Assembly (NCBI GenBank): GCA_009801085.1
Contig: VNWV01000002.1
Location: 372,001 to 436,000 of the forward strand
Direction of reading: 5' to 3'
Length of the DNA stretch: 64,000 nt
From: Lasiodiplodia sp. COLG20
Taxonomy: Eukaryota; Ascomycota; Dothideomycetes; Botryosphaeriales; Botryosphaeriaceae
Shown here: piece after piece, positions 20,639 through 31,694 of the stretch
How positions within the stretch are numbered: the stretch's first letter is position 1
Layout: the number at the start of each line of letters is the position of its first letter
Notes under the pieces: generated by a model
Told to the model about the DNA's origin: nothing
What the model saw: only the letters and a program-made list of their open reading frames with translations
The model's database searches: none
Made by a program: the position numbers and the translations under genes

Positions 20639-21086
20639 ATGATCTGCTCAAAATGCCTCTCAGTGTTCTCGTTGTACACGACGACGACCCAAGGCGGCGG
20701 CGGCAAAGGCAAGCACCACGCCAACGAAGCCCACCTCGACCGCGCCGCAGCCGACGGCTGCAAGATCTGCACCTGCGTCCGCCGCCACTGGCTCCAGGAG
20801 AAACGAAACCTTCTTCGGACGACGACTTCCGCCGAATCATCGTCGGCATCCTTCAACTATCAGATCAGCCTCGATGAGGAAAGTGGATCGGCCTGGATCT
20901 TCTTCCGAGCCGAGATACCTCACCTCGCGGCCAACGACGACGACGACGACGACGACGACAACGAGATTGCCGTCACGGGCGTCAACGTCTACAGGTCTGC
21001 GTCGCTGCCGGACCAGGAGGAGGGCTGCTGCAGCGAAGGGGGCATCGTGCAGCAGTCTTCTTGCCCTCAGGAAGAGGAGCTTCACC

Positions 21087-21118
<32 letters not shown>

Positions 21119-22990
21119 CCGTGGCGCGTACGCCACGTCGGTAGCAGCCTGAGGACGTATCCGGACAGCACGGGGCATCCGGCCGTCGTGGAGCAAGCCT
21201 CGCGCTGGCTCGAGCAGTGCCTCGCTCGCCACGAAACGTGCCGCCTAGCATCGTCGCTCGACGGAGGGGACGGCAGTACCTGGTATCCGCAGCGCCTCCT
21301 CGACGTGCGCGACCCGCGGCGCCCGCGCCTCGTCATCACCGCCCAGGAACCGCCACCACCAGTCTCGGGCGGCTACGCCTACGCGACGCTCAGCCACTGC
21401 TGGGGCGAGCAGAACCCAGCGTTCATGGTGCTCAGCCCGCAGACGGAGGAGTTGCTCACGCAAGCCGGCGGCGTGCCCGTCGAGCGCCTGCCGCAGACGT
21501 TCCGCGACGCGGTGCTGACGACGAGCCGCCTCGGCATCGATTACCTGTGGATCGACAGCCTCTGCATACAGCAGGCCGGCCCCGGCAGCGCGGACGACTG
21601 GGTCGGCCACGTCGGGGCTATGCGCCGGATCTATCAGCGGTGCGTGCTGTGTATCGCGGCGGACCGCGCGGGGAGGCCGTGTGAGGGTGCGTTTGTGCGG
21701 CGGGGGGCGTCTGGCGTCGCGGCGCTGCAGGGGTGCCGGGTGTGCTGGGATACTGGGCGTGGTGGTGGTGGGGACGGGGGCGGGGAGATGTGGACGGTTG
21801 TTGATGACAGGGACCTCAACGGCGGCTTCTTCGCCGCGCCGCTCACCCGCCGCGCCTGGGCCTTCCAGGAGCGCTTCCTCGCGCCGCGCGTGCTGCATTT
21901 CGGCGCGGAGCAGGTGTGGTGGGAGTGTGCGGAGCTGGGCTTCGCGTCGGAGGTCATGCCGCAGGGCATGGGGCGCGCGCATCCGCTCTTCGACCTTGCT
22001 GGGGCGCCATTTTCAATCCCTAGAGCACCGCTTTGTGAGATGGAGGAAGACGGCAAGGCCTGGCGCGACACCGTCACGACCGAGTGGCAGCGCGCCGTCG
22101 CGACGTACGCAAAGGCGCGCCTGACCTTCGTCGAGAAAGACGTCTTCGCCGCCTTCGCCGGCGTCGCCGAGCTGTTCGCCCAGCACTTCTATCCCGACGA
22201 TCAGTACCTCGCCGGCCACTTCCGCTCCGAGCTGCCGTGGTGCCTGCTGTGGGAGTGCGACGGCATGCGCCGGCCGCCGAGAGGCGACAGCCCCTACCGC
22301 GCGCCGAGCTGGAGCTGGGCTAGCATGTCGAACTCGGCGGAGAATGTCACGGACGACACGGTCGGCTTGCCCCTCTGGCACGCTTGCCCGGACGACTTGA
22401 GGCAGGCTGGCACAGCGCGCGTGCTGGCGGCGGTGCTGGACGCAAGGGTCGAGCTGGTGGACGAGGGCAATCGGTTTGGTGCGGTGAGGTATGCGGAGAT
22501 TACGGTGCGGGTGAAGGCGTTTGAGTGTTTTCGGTTGGACAATCATCCAGCGCTTAGGGGCGGCGACGAGGAGGAGATGGTGGAGGAAGACGACCCGGCA
22601 TCACCCATGCTCAACCCCTCGCGCGTCCCGCACGCGAAGGCGCGGCCGACGTCGTGGGGCGTGGGGAGGGCTGTTGCGGCTGTCGCGGCGCCGGAGCTGT
22701 TCGAAAGACACCCGTATACGCGGCCGTTCTTGACGCCGTATGTCGAGGTTGAGCCGGATGATGAGGAGGAGCTGCTGGAGCAAGGAAAGGCGTTGGCGCT
22801 GCCGATTTTGGATGATCGGAATGCGGGGAGGGTGATGGGGATATTGGTGCGGCCGGTGGTGGGGAGGGATGGAGGTGGCGATGGGAGGAGTTATTTTGAG
22901 CGGGTGGGGGTTTTTAGGGTGAAGAGTTTTGATGTTGATGAGCTGGTTAGGAGGGGGGTGGTTGGGGATAGGGATATAGTTCTGGTTTAA
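20639..22990 (+). CDS. HET-domain protein, 783 aa (GC-rich type)
   Basis: Intronless ORF. The HET domain spans about residues 247-420, with YATLSHCWGE, then LPQTFRDAVLTTSRLGIDYLWIDSLCIQQ and the later RRAWAFQERFLAPRVLHF block. HET proteins mediate heterokaryon incompatibility, a fungal allorecognition cell-death response, and the HET region is distantly TIR-like. The N-terminus carries CSKC (residues 3-6) and GCKIC (about 41-45), a possible zinc-binding pair. Two poly-aspartate runs flank a 40-residue linker at about 100-107 and 150-158, encoded by GAC repeats. The C-terminal half is unlike anything I know. The coding strand shifts from C-ending to G-rich codons after about 22430. It is convergent with the next HET gene. 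Confidence 0.93.
20936..20960 (+). repeat. GAC trinucleotide microsatellite encoding poly-Asp
   Basis: About eight tandem GAC/CGA units inside the first HET gene give an aspartate run. Uninterrupted identical codons suggest replication-slippage variability. Confidence 0.8.
21088..21117 (+). repeat. Second GAC microsatellite encoding poly-Asp
   Basis: About nine tandem GAC units in the same gene, roughly 150 bp downstream of the first run, again coding aspartates without synonymous interruption. Confidence 0.8.
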
Positions 22991-23426
22991 GAGTTGAACT
23001 TTGTGCTGCTGATGGGAATAAACTAGCAACGTAACTATCAATCGATTTTTAAAGATAGGAATAGACGCGAGAAGGGAAGAGAACGAATTAAAAGACAAAA
23101 ATAATGAAAAGCACCTGCAGCATATATGTCATTGTGAGTATGTAGAAATGAGAAACTTTTTACAAACACCTAGAATGAGTCTTATAGCTAGTTATACAAT
23201 TTCAATATCAATGTCAATACTGTCAATGGTAACTACTCAAATGCGCCTTATTAATATCGCACCTAAGCTCTTTGTACTCGAGTTTAGATCCAGAAACCCA
23301 GCGTCCTGAAGAGGCCCAATTCCCCGAATACGGCCTCCGTAGTTAAAAACTCTGTAAAGGGAGGTTTATCAAAAGAGATATATATTCTCTTCTCTCAAAC
23401 ATTCTGTACTTCTACAGGACCAATAT
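22991..23426. other. AT-rich convergent gap between two HET genes
   Basis: Carries an AATAAA at 23017-23022 on the plus strand, 27 nt after the first HET stop. The remainder is AT-rich, with many TA dinucleotides and no coding signal. Confidence 0.5.
23017..23022 (+). terminator. Polyadenylation signal AATAAA of the first HET gene
   Basis: Exact hexamer in sense orientation very close to the stop codon (about 27 nt). Confidence 0.4.
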
Positions 23427-25623
23427 CTATACAATCTTGAACACGCGTTCTTCCGAGGTTCGAAAGATTTTGTTAAAGTCCTTTTTATCCACGAAGTGTT
23501 CCCTTTCCTTGAATGTCTGCCAAAAGAACCCTACCCTGTACCCTGTCTCGTTCCCTACTGATGGTATAAGCAAAATACCAAGGGCTTCTCCCCCTGCCAA
23601 ATTGGTTAATTCCGCCACCAAAAGAATGACCACACGCTCCGCATAGCTCGCAGGTATGATTTCTGATCCATTCGACTCGGTATCCCAGTCGAAGGAACAT
23701 CTACCGACCACCTTATCTCCTTTGTAAACAGAGGCCACGCGATGGTTTAATCTTAGACTTGAGAGAGCACACCATCTTCCTCGGACTAGTGCACACCCAT
23801 ATAGGACAGGACCCAGTGGATTAGAGGCGTCTACAAGATGGACTTCTGTCTCCAGAACCTTCCAAAGGGGATATTTGTCACTACCACCGTGGCGGACGGG
23901 GTATCCCATGGCATACATGGACGCCCAGCTCCACGACGGCGCAACATAGTCATTCTGCGACGTCAACTTCTTCATATGTTCTTCTGGGCTTGATTTCCCG
24001 TACTCGCATGACCAAAGTACTCCGTTGTGGAAATCTGATCTCCACAGGCCACATTGATAGTCTTCTTGAATGCCATTGCAATGCATTTTGGCAATCGCAG
24101 AGATGGCCGGAAATGTGTCTGTCTTGAACGTCAAGTCTCTCTGGCAGAAGTTGTTTATGCTTTGGTACCAGCCACTTTCCGTTTTGCCAGCGATTCCCGT
24201 AATTATTCTCCAATTCGCCGAACGCCAGAATTCGCCGTCGAGTTCGGATGACTTCGTGGCGGTCGATTGCCAAGTAATTGTCCTCTCAGAGCCACATCTG
24301 AAGTAGATATCTGTCTCGCCAAAGTACAACTTTCGCATCGACATCGCGCCCTCCTGGTATGTCCAGCCACGACTTTGCCACTTCGAAGAACAAAGTTCTC
24401 TCTTCAGGATAGCGTGAACGTCCCGCTCATCAGGCGAAGCGCGTATGGTACAATAACCTTCAACGCTAGGATCAATAGATGATTTGAAGGGTACTCTGAC
24501 TTCCGCAGGCCTTTTCAGCTGATCCAGGAACCCGTCGTGGCTGGAAAGACTCCTCAAAGGAATGATGGTTACGAATGCGTTTCCATACACGCTAGCCATC
24601 TCGGCAGCCTCGCTATGCCAATCTGCATTGTTGCCCTGAATGATGCAAAATGCGTCGATCCACAGCCATTTTAGGCCCAAAGCTCGTGTGACCAGGATGG
24701 CGTCCCGACAGGTTGCGGGCATCTTTGCGAGGGGTATCTTCTTCAGATAGGCTGAAAGGTTGTCCATCGTGGTCGTCAATGCACTGCTCACCGGTTCGCC
24801 CCAGCAGTAGCTAAGGACAGCGTATTTGATATCATTTTTCGTGCAGCCCTCTGGTAGATGCTCCGGATCTGACAAGACCACCAATCGAGGGTCCCCGAAG
24901 CCGAATTCAGTCTTGTCGCCCACATATATCAGACGAGAAGGAACGAAATCGCTGAATTTTCTGTGACCGCATTCCTCCGAGCATTTCAAAAGAGATGACT
25001 TGATCATGGAAATCTTCTCCCATAAGTCTGGAATTTTGGAGGGTTCCTTAGGTATGTTCAACCATGTGGCACATGGCCCTAATGTTTCGCGTCAATGCAC
25101 AGCTGCTTAGAAACATTAAGAGTTTCTTACCTTCAGAGGCATATACCATAATATCGGCACCTCTAGACGATATATTGTAATCGTCGCCGTCGTCGTCTGC
25201 CGCATAAACATTTACGTCTAGGCTTCTGAACATTCTGAAAGGAACGCCATTCTTTCCGATGACTTCGTACCATGTATAGTCAAAGGACCGAATATCAATA
25301 GGTGTTCCTGGATTTCTGTATGCATAAATGTCTTCATGGAATGATTGCCATCTTATCCAAACGCGGAGTAAGGCACAAAATCCACATCCAGCAGCAGACT
25401 CATTCAGATCAGGCAGCTCGGGTAACGTATCCTTCCTGCCATACTGGCATGTGAAACATCGGACTTTCACAGGACCGTAACTGCTAGGAAATGTGTCAAC
25501 CCAATAGTGAGAGCCACCGGAGAAAGCAGCGACGTTCTGTCCCGGTACTGATTCGTCCCGGAAACCTCCCCAGGCGGCGTCGTCGATCTCTAGAACCTTG
25601 CAGTATCGACACAATGTCCCCAT
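23427..25623 (-). CDS. HET-domain protein, 714 aa
   Basis: Two exons: 25623-25131 and 25078-23427, with a 52-nt GTAAGA...TAG intron, joined as SEG|PCATWLNIPKEPSK. HET domain at about residues 250-400: YAVLSYCWGE, then MPATCRDAILVTRALGLKWLWIDAFCIIQ and SRGWTYQEGAMSMRKLYFG. Three cysteine pairs precede it (CRYC at residues 5-8, CFTC, GCGFC), as in many fungal HET proteins. I chose MGTLCRYC at 25623 because the frame upstream of it shows no family character. Codons are far less GC-biased at third positions than in the neighbouring RCM1-like gene, suggesting a different history or weaker selection. It lies 247 bp downstream of, and on the same strand as, the rRNA methyltransferase gene. Confidence 0.92.
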
Positions 25624-25870
25624 GGCCAAGTCCAAGAAAGCGATTCGGAGTGGCGATGATTCGTCGAAGCAGTCCAAAAAGATGTGAGTGCAAGGCTGAG
25701 GTGTGGTAGCTGATTTTATCATTAGGCAGCCATGACATCTGCTGCCCCACCTCACTGTGGGTACCGACAGCACACCTTTATGCTTGGCACTTTTTACGTA
25801 GAACAATGTCTGGCGCTTAATGGAAATTCTGGGGAAAGTGATCAAATCAATGATTAGTCTCTTTAGTGTA

Positions 25871-27841
25871 TCAATCACTAAACCCACCCCACTCATCCTC
25901 ATCCTCCTCTTCGCCACCAACCCCAACCCCACCATAATCCTCCCCACCCTCATCATCCTCCCCCTCCCTCACAAACCCCGCCACAAAAAACCCCATCGTC
26001 CCCTCCCCCGTCCCCTTCTCCCCCCTCACACACGCCTCCCTCACAACCTCCTTCACCTTCTCCTCATCCTGCCCCTCCCCCTGCACCCCCATCCTCGCCC
26101 CCAACTCCACCAAATCCACCCCCTCAACCCCCTCACACGCTCCCCTCTCCCCCCGCACATTCCAGCGCCTCATCCCGTCCACCTGCTCCTCCCTCCGCAG
26201 CACGCGCCAGCCGCGCGCACGCGCGACGGGCGACGCTAGGGCGCGTAGGACGACGTGCTCGTTTTCCTGCGCGTGGATGCTGCAGGTCGAGTAGGATATC
26301 TTGCGCGCCGCCGGGAAAGCCATGGCGCGGGTGAGGAGCTTGAGTTGGAAGGAGGAGAGGGAGGTGAGGCGGGTGGAGAGGTCGTCGGTTTTGTTGTCGG
26401 TGTCGTCGGGGTCTTGTTCGGTGAGGGGGAGGGTGGTGGGCGGGGGGTCTGGCGGGGAGGAGGAGGTCGTGGCGGCGGCGGTGGTGCCCTTGCGCTTGCG
26501 CTTCTTGCCGCGGGCGGTGGCGGATGGCGGTTGTTGGGGGGCTGCAGGAGCGGCGCTGGGTAGGACCAGCTTGACGTCGTCGTCGCGGCTGACGATGCCG
26601 CTGCCGGAGCAGCTGGGGTCGAGGAGGATGGCGCCGACGGATGCGAGCTCGGGGCTGTGCGGGTCGAGGTTGAGGAAGTCCTGGCGCTGTTTGACGGTTA
26701 CCAGGCTGCCCGCGCCGGCCAGGTTGACCATCTTCTCCAGGATGCCCGAGCGGCGCTTGTCGCGCTCGCAGGCGATGATGTGTTGCTTCGGCGTCTTCTT
26801 CTTCTCTCCCCCGGCGGCCACTGCCTTGTTGTTCTCCGCAACGATGGCGGCCAGGTGCGTTGTCTTGTTCCCAGGCGCCGCGCAGCCGTCAATGGCGTCA
26901 CCGTCGCCGGGCCGCACGTCCAGCAGGTACGCTGGAAAACACGACGCCTTGTCCTGGATGATCAGCTCGCCCGCCTGGTAGGCCTTGACGCGCGAGAGGT
27001 CGGCGCGGGGCGGCAGCGCTAGCAGATTCGGGATGTGCGCGTCGACGTGGAGCACCTTGGCCAATGCGGGCGCCGCCATGATGTCTGCGAGTTTCTCCTT
27101 GCGCGCGTAGTCGGCGAAGGTGGTGCGGAGCTGGGCGTCCAGCGTCGTGCGGACTGCGTTGACGCGTACCCAGCGGGGGTGCTCGGTGATGGTGCTGGGG
27201 GCAGAGGTGGAGGCATCGCTGTTGGCGCTTATGCCGGATTCGGCGCAGGCGTTGATGTGCTGCCGGAAGGTGTCGAGAGAGCTGAAGCCGCGCTTTACGC
27301 GTAGCTTGGTGAATTCGGCGCTCAGACGGGCTTTGTGTCTGGTGATGGCGAGTTTGAGCGGGTGGTTTGCTGGCGCCGCTACGCCTCCTTTTGAGATCAG
27401 AAGATCATGTGTGAGGAGGACAGCAAGGAGAGGTGTGAGCTGTGGACTGTTAGAATGCCGATCTTGAAATAATTTTCTCCGCAGAGAACGATGGAGAGAC
27501 ATATTTGAATCCAAAGTACAAAGAAAGAAAAAAGATGGGCAGAAGTAGAGTGAAATAGAAAAAGAGACTGGAACTAGAACACAGAAAGAAGGATTGATTG
27601 ATGGTAATGTTCGGACTAGGTGCAGGAAAGTACGACCAACCTTCTTCTCCAACTTCAAGATGCCGCTCTTCTCGACAACATCTTTTAAGACAGCAGACCA
27701 CTTGGTGGCCTCAGTGACCAGGGCGTAGATAGCGGTAGGCTTGCTTTTCAGCCCTTTCTTCCCGTATATCCTGGAGGTGAGCGAGCCGCCGACATTGTCG
27801 GCGTTCTCCAGAATCGTTGCTGCCTCATAGTACAGCGACAT
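25871..27841 (-). CDS. RCM1: NSUN5/Rcm1-type 25S rRNA (cytosine-C5) methyltransferase
   Basis: Two exons: 27841-27641 and 27439-25871, giving 589 aa. The intervening 201 nt has a GTTGGT donor, a CTAAC branch site and a CAG acceptor, but its length is a multiple of three and it lacks an in-frame stop. Rcm1 methylates one cytosine of 25S rRNA in the large-subunit core. The SAM motif is at about residues 252-262 (GCAAPGNKTTH). The catalytic motif IV is DPSCSGSG (Cys344) and motif VI is YSTCSIHAQENE (Cys453). The N-terminus (MSLYYEAATILENAD) fits the family. A low-complexity insert lies at about 358-418. The last 60 residues are E/G/D-rich and unlike any known domain, encoded by purine-rich sequence. 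Confidence 0.93.
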   Translation of the reverse strand: MSLYYEAATILENADNVGGSLTSRIYGKKGLKSKPTAIYALVTEATKWSAVLKDVVEKSGILKLEKKVGRTFLHLVRTLPSINPSFCVLVPVSFSISLYFCPSFFFLCTLDSNMSLHRSLRRKLFQDRHSNSPQLTPLLAVLLTHDLLISKGGVAAPANHPLKLAITRHKARLSAEFTKLRVKRGFSSLDTFRQHINACAESGISANSDASTSAPSTITEHPRWVRVNAVRTTLDAQLRTTFADYARKEKLADIMAAPALAKVLHVDAHIPNLLALPPRADLSRVKAYQAGELIIQDKASCFPAYLLDVRPGDGDAIDGCAAPGNKTTHLAAIVAENNKAVAAGGEKKKTPKQHIIACERDKRRSGILEKMVNLAGAGSLVTVKQRQDFLNLDPHSPELASVGAILLDPSCSGSGIVSRDDDVKLVLPSAAPAAPQQPPSATARGKKRKRKGTTAAATTSSSPPDPPPTTLPLTEQDPDDTDNKTDDLSTRLTSLSSFQLKLLTRAMAFPAARKISYSTCSIHAQENEHVVLRALASPVARARGWRVLRREEQVDGMRRWNVRGERGACEGVEGVDLVELGARMGVQGEGQDEEKVKEVVREACVRGEKGTGEGTMGFFVAGFVREGEDDEGGEDYGGVGVGGEEEDEDEWGGFSD

Positions 27842-28340
27842 GGCGAGAGATGTGCGTTGAGTTGAAGAGTCAAGCTTTTTTCATGGCCGGTGCGCATTGA
27901 CGCCGCCACGCCGGCCGTACCGGGTGCGCAAAAGCTACGGGTAGCTACATCACTCCAGAGCGCAACTTTCATTCAGCGCAGAGCTGTCTACAAGAGTAGA
28001 GCCGCTCAAGAAGTCACATAAGCATCTCATTAAGTCTAACTTTCGACGTTCAGCTTGACTCATGTCAGTGACACAATTTCGCCAATCAGTCTGAAGAAAT
28101 GCGTTGGTTTCGGGGAGGCGCTTGCTGCGGCGTCAGGATTGGGGTGGCGGGCGGTTGCCGGAGAAACGAGTGCTTACAGGGCCGAGCTTTCATCAACACC
28201 TAACTGCCCGCACTTCTCCTCGCATCTGCAACCAGCCTCCACTAACAAAAATTAATTCCTCCCCCCCCTTCTCTTCCTCCCCCAACGAGAAGAAAGCTCG
28301 CAACCAACACCCGCGAGCACTCACACACACCGATCCCACA
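27842..28340. other. Divergent promoter region of the RCM1-like and coiled-coil genes
   Basis: Bases 28180-28340 are C/A-rich with a run of eight C near 28260-28268 and ACACACAC just before the ATG, typical of a fungal leader. No further gene is seen. Confidence 0.5.
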
Positions 28341-30526
28341 ATGGATCCGCAAATACTACCACAATCGCCCGACGCAGCAGCAGCAGCAGCAGTTGGCTCG
28401 CCGCTCGCCGCCCTCTCCCCCGAACGCCTCAACAACATGCGCTCCCCACTAATGCTCCCAACCACCACCGGCCGCGGCAGCCTGCCCTGCTCGCCCACCT
28501 CGTCCGCTTCCGACAATGGCAGCGGCAGCAACAACACAGACTACTACGGCAGCCTGAGGCTGGGTTCGCCGCCGAAGCTGCGTGCCAGCCACCACGGCCA
28601 CGCGCGCAACTCGTCGTCAGACGTGCGCGCTGCCGTCGCTCGCTTTGAGCAGCTCGACCACCGCGAGCTGCACCGTCGTGATGAGGCGGCTGTGCGGCGG
28701 GCCGAGATGGCGCGCGAGATGGCCGAGCTGGACGCCCGGCGGCTGCGCGACGATAAGGATGGCTTCGAGAAGGAGGCACGCCGGATCCGTGAGGAGGCGA
28801 GGAAAATGAAGAAGGAGGCTGAGGAGAGCAGAGAGCGGGAGAGGAAGGTTGCGAAGAGGTTGGAGGTCGTAATGGTAAGTTTATCTTTTTTTCCTTCTTG
28901 GTTGCACGAGGTGCGGGAAGCTAGTGGAAGCGGCAGGGGGGATGGTTGCTGATGGTAGCACAGGAGGAGCTGCACCGCGCGAAAGAGACCCACAGCCACG
29001 CCCAGGGCTTGTACGAGAAGGAGATCCGCAAAGCCCGCAAGGAAGCGTTCAAGTCGTCGTCGGCGCTGGTCAAGATGCAGGAGGAGCTCAAGGCCACCCG
29101 CAACTCGCTCCGCATCACCCAGTCCGGCCTCGAATCGGAGAAGATCAAGTGCGCCAAGCGCGAGCAGGAGGCTTTCCAGGCAGAGTACAAGCTGGTTGGC
29201 GTGCAGGAAGAGCTGTCCAAGGCCAGGGAGCAGATCAAGACCGTTGAGGAGGAGCGTGATGCTCTGAAGACCAGCCTCAAGGAGGAAGAGGTTGCCAGGA
29301 TTGCCGCTGAGGGCCTGATTGCTCTGCCTGCATCCAGACCCGGCGAAGAGGATGAGTTCGATTCGCCTAAGAAGACGCCATCTAAGCTTAGGGTATGCTC
29401 GGGTTCTGACAAGGAGAACTTCATCCCGTCGAGTCCTTCCAAGAACGCCGAACTCAAGTCTCTCCATGAGGATCTGGCTGCCGAGCGTCGCCGCCGTGAG
29501 CGTGCTGAGGATACGGTCGAGTTCATGAAGATGGAGTGCCAGTTCCAGTGCTGCTCGTGCAGGATGGCCGAGCTGAACGGCGACAACTACATCCATGACG
29601 ACACCTTCGAGAAGGAGATGGCCAAGATCAGGACCAGCCTGCCCGCCTCCATGACCCCTCCGATCAGCGATGGCGGCGATGCCGACATTGATGCTACCAC
29701 GTCCAAGCGTACGGTGCCCGCGAACGTGAGCCGGCCAGCAACGCCGCCTCACTCCGCCACCATCCCGGACGAGCAACGTGAGTTGCTTTTTTCGCCGTCG
29801 ACCGGCACTTTCCGCAGCGCCCCCTCGCCCGAAAAAGCGGCGGCTGAAGTAGAGGAGAAACAGCAGATCGAAGATGTTGAGATGACCGACATCGACGCAC
29901 CACCCATGGAGGCTGCTGCCCCGGCGGCACCCGCCTCTCTCCCCACGCCAGTGGAACCCACTCCCATGGAGATAGAGCAGGCCACCGCCTCAGCCCGCAC
30001 CTCCCGAGCCTCCAGCCGCCCTCCCTCTCCGCCCCGCACTCCCGGCCCTGAGCGCGGCCGGAGCAGCACCTCGCACGCGCACTACTACCGACACGCGTCC
30101 AACGCATCGTCATCATCCTACGCCGCCTCCACCTCCGCCGCCTCCGAGAGGCCCGCCCACAACACCAACAACAACTTCTTCCACCGCACCGTCACAACCA
30201 CCACCACCATCCCCATGTGCTTCGACTCGCCCAAGCCCGCCTCCTCCGCCAGCAACCACCACCACTTCCACACCGTCTCCCGCTCCACCTTCACCCCGTC
30301 GTCTCGCCCGAGCGTGCACGACGCCTTCCAAACGCCGACTGCTGCCGAGAAGGCCACCTTGCACCGCACCCCGTCGTTCAAGGACCGTCCGTTTGACCGC
30401 GAGGTCGCGCTCGAGAAGATCCAGGAGCGGAGGCAGCGCGCGCGCAGTGTGGCGGAGGGGAAGGCGACGCCGCGGAGGCCGATGGTGGATGCTTCGTCGA
30501 GGAGGGAGGTTTCGGCGCCGGTGTGA
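28341..30526 (+). CDS. Coiled-coil hypothetical protein, 698 aa
   Basis: Two exons: 28341-28874 and 28964-30526, with an 89-nt GTAAGT...CAG intron. The N-terminal 100 residues are S/P/A/N-rich with an alanine run. A long coiled coil follows, from about residue 105 to 300 (RRAEMAREMAELDARRLRDD and the EELHRAKE...EEERDALK stretch). A KEN-containing segment (SDKENFIPSSPSK, near residue 325) could be a degradation box. A cysteine cluster (MECQFQCCSCRMAELN) follows a second short coiled coil. The C-terminus is disordered, with a final basic helix (REVALEKIQERRQRARSV). The cysteine cluster looks family-specific, but I do not recognise the family. A cytoskeletal or cell-cycle role is conceivable but unproven. 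Confidence 0.85.
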
Positions 30527-31694
30527 GGGTATTTTTGGGTGATGGGAGAGCGGAGCGGAGGCAACTGGGGGACGAAAGGAAGAAAAGCTGAGAGATTGAT
30601 ACCGATACCGATACCTCCTTTGTTTAATATTTCCTGCGTTTTTTCAGTTTCTTTTGATTCATTCTGGCTAGGGTTTCTCTTCTTTTCTTTTTCTCTCTCT
30701 TTTTGGGATGGTTATCGGGAGCCAAAGGCCGGGGGCTGCTAGGACTTTTTTGGGTACATATACCTGGATTGGGGGACTACACCATACCACGGCGTTTTTC
30801 TTTTGTTTTTTTTTCTCGATCTTCTCTTTCTCGTTGCTGCTGGGAAGCGTTTGTTGTTGTTATTGCTGTTCGATATACCACACACATCCCATCCTCGTTC
30901 ATTGAGATACTACTACCATGCATTTTCCGTTTGTCTGTCGTCTTTGCGATTTGACATGCAATTGAGCGCATTTTGTTCACACATACTGTTGATCATGGCA
31001 TTTGCATCAGCATTGCAATAGTGGAGTGACCAAGATGGTGATTCAGGTCTTGGTCTTGTAAGAATAGGGCAGGGGTAAGGGCGGATTCGGCATGGTAGTG
31101 TTGACGTAGGTTAGGAGCTTGAGCCTTTTCCTAGAACAAGCCAATCGAGGTAGCGGCACGTCTCTTTGTTGTTATCTTTGCACTGTTGTCATTGGCAGAC
31201 GTTGATCATGCTAACGAGAAAGCAGTCTCAGTCAGAGACTATGTACCCTCGGACGCGAGACTAAGCCTAAATAGGCCTTCTATTCTCAGGAAATACTATG
31301 TGCGGCTCTTCGTACTTCAACAGCCACAAAACTGACTTTTATTTAGATAATCTATCTAGACCAGCGGGGGTAAAGAGCATCAGTCAGCTCTGAATTAGAT
31401 ACGAAAGAACTAGTCGATCATGCTGCAACCAAACCTTTCATGAGCAAAACGCCAAAAAATCGAATGATTGAGAATGCACAGCCACAACCATGAATTCGCT
31501 CTTCTTACAACTTATGCAACCTGTTGGAGTATGGGAGCCCTGCCTTAAAGGGTTGATTGCATCTGCCACGTCATCAACCAGGGTGATACTGTGCTGTGCC
31601 CCGCTCCCATATTGGGAAGAGGCAAGGCTGAAGCGCATTCAAAGAACATGAATCTCTCGCATTACGCCCCGATTCTTCAGCATCCACGCCCACC
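30527..31694. other. Intergenic spacer before the DUF4238 gene
   Basis: The first 350 bases are T-rich (TTTTTTTCTCG type) and read as a 3' UTR. From about 31050 the composition is mixed to AT-rich, with no supported gene. The final part is the promoter of the DUF4238 gene, with a CATCCACGCCCACCATGG start context. Confidence 0.45.
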
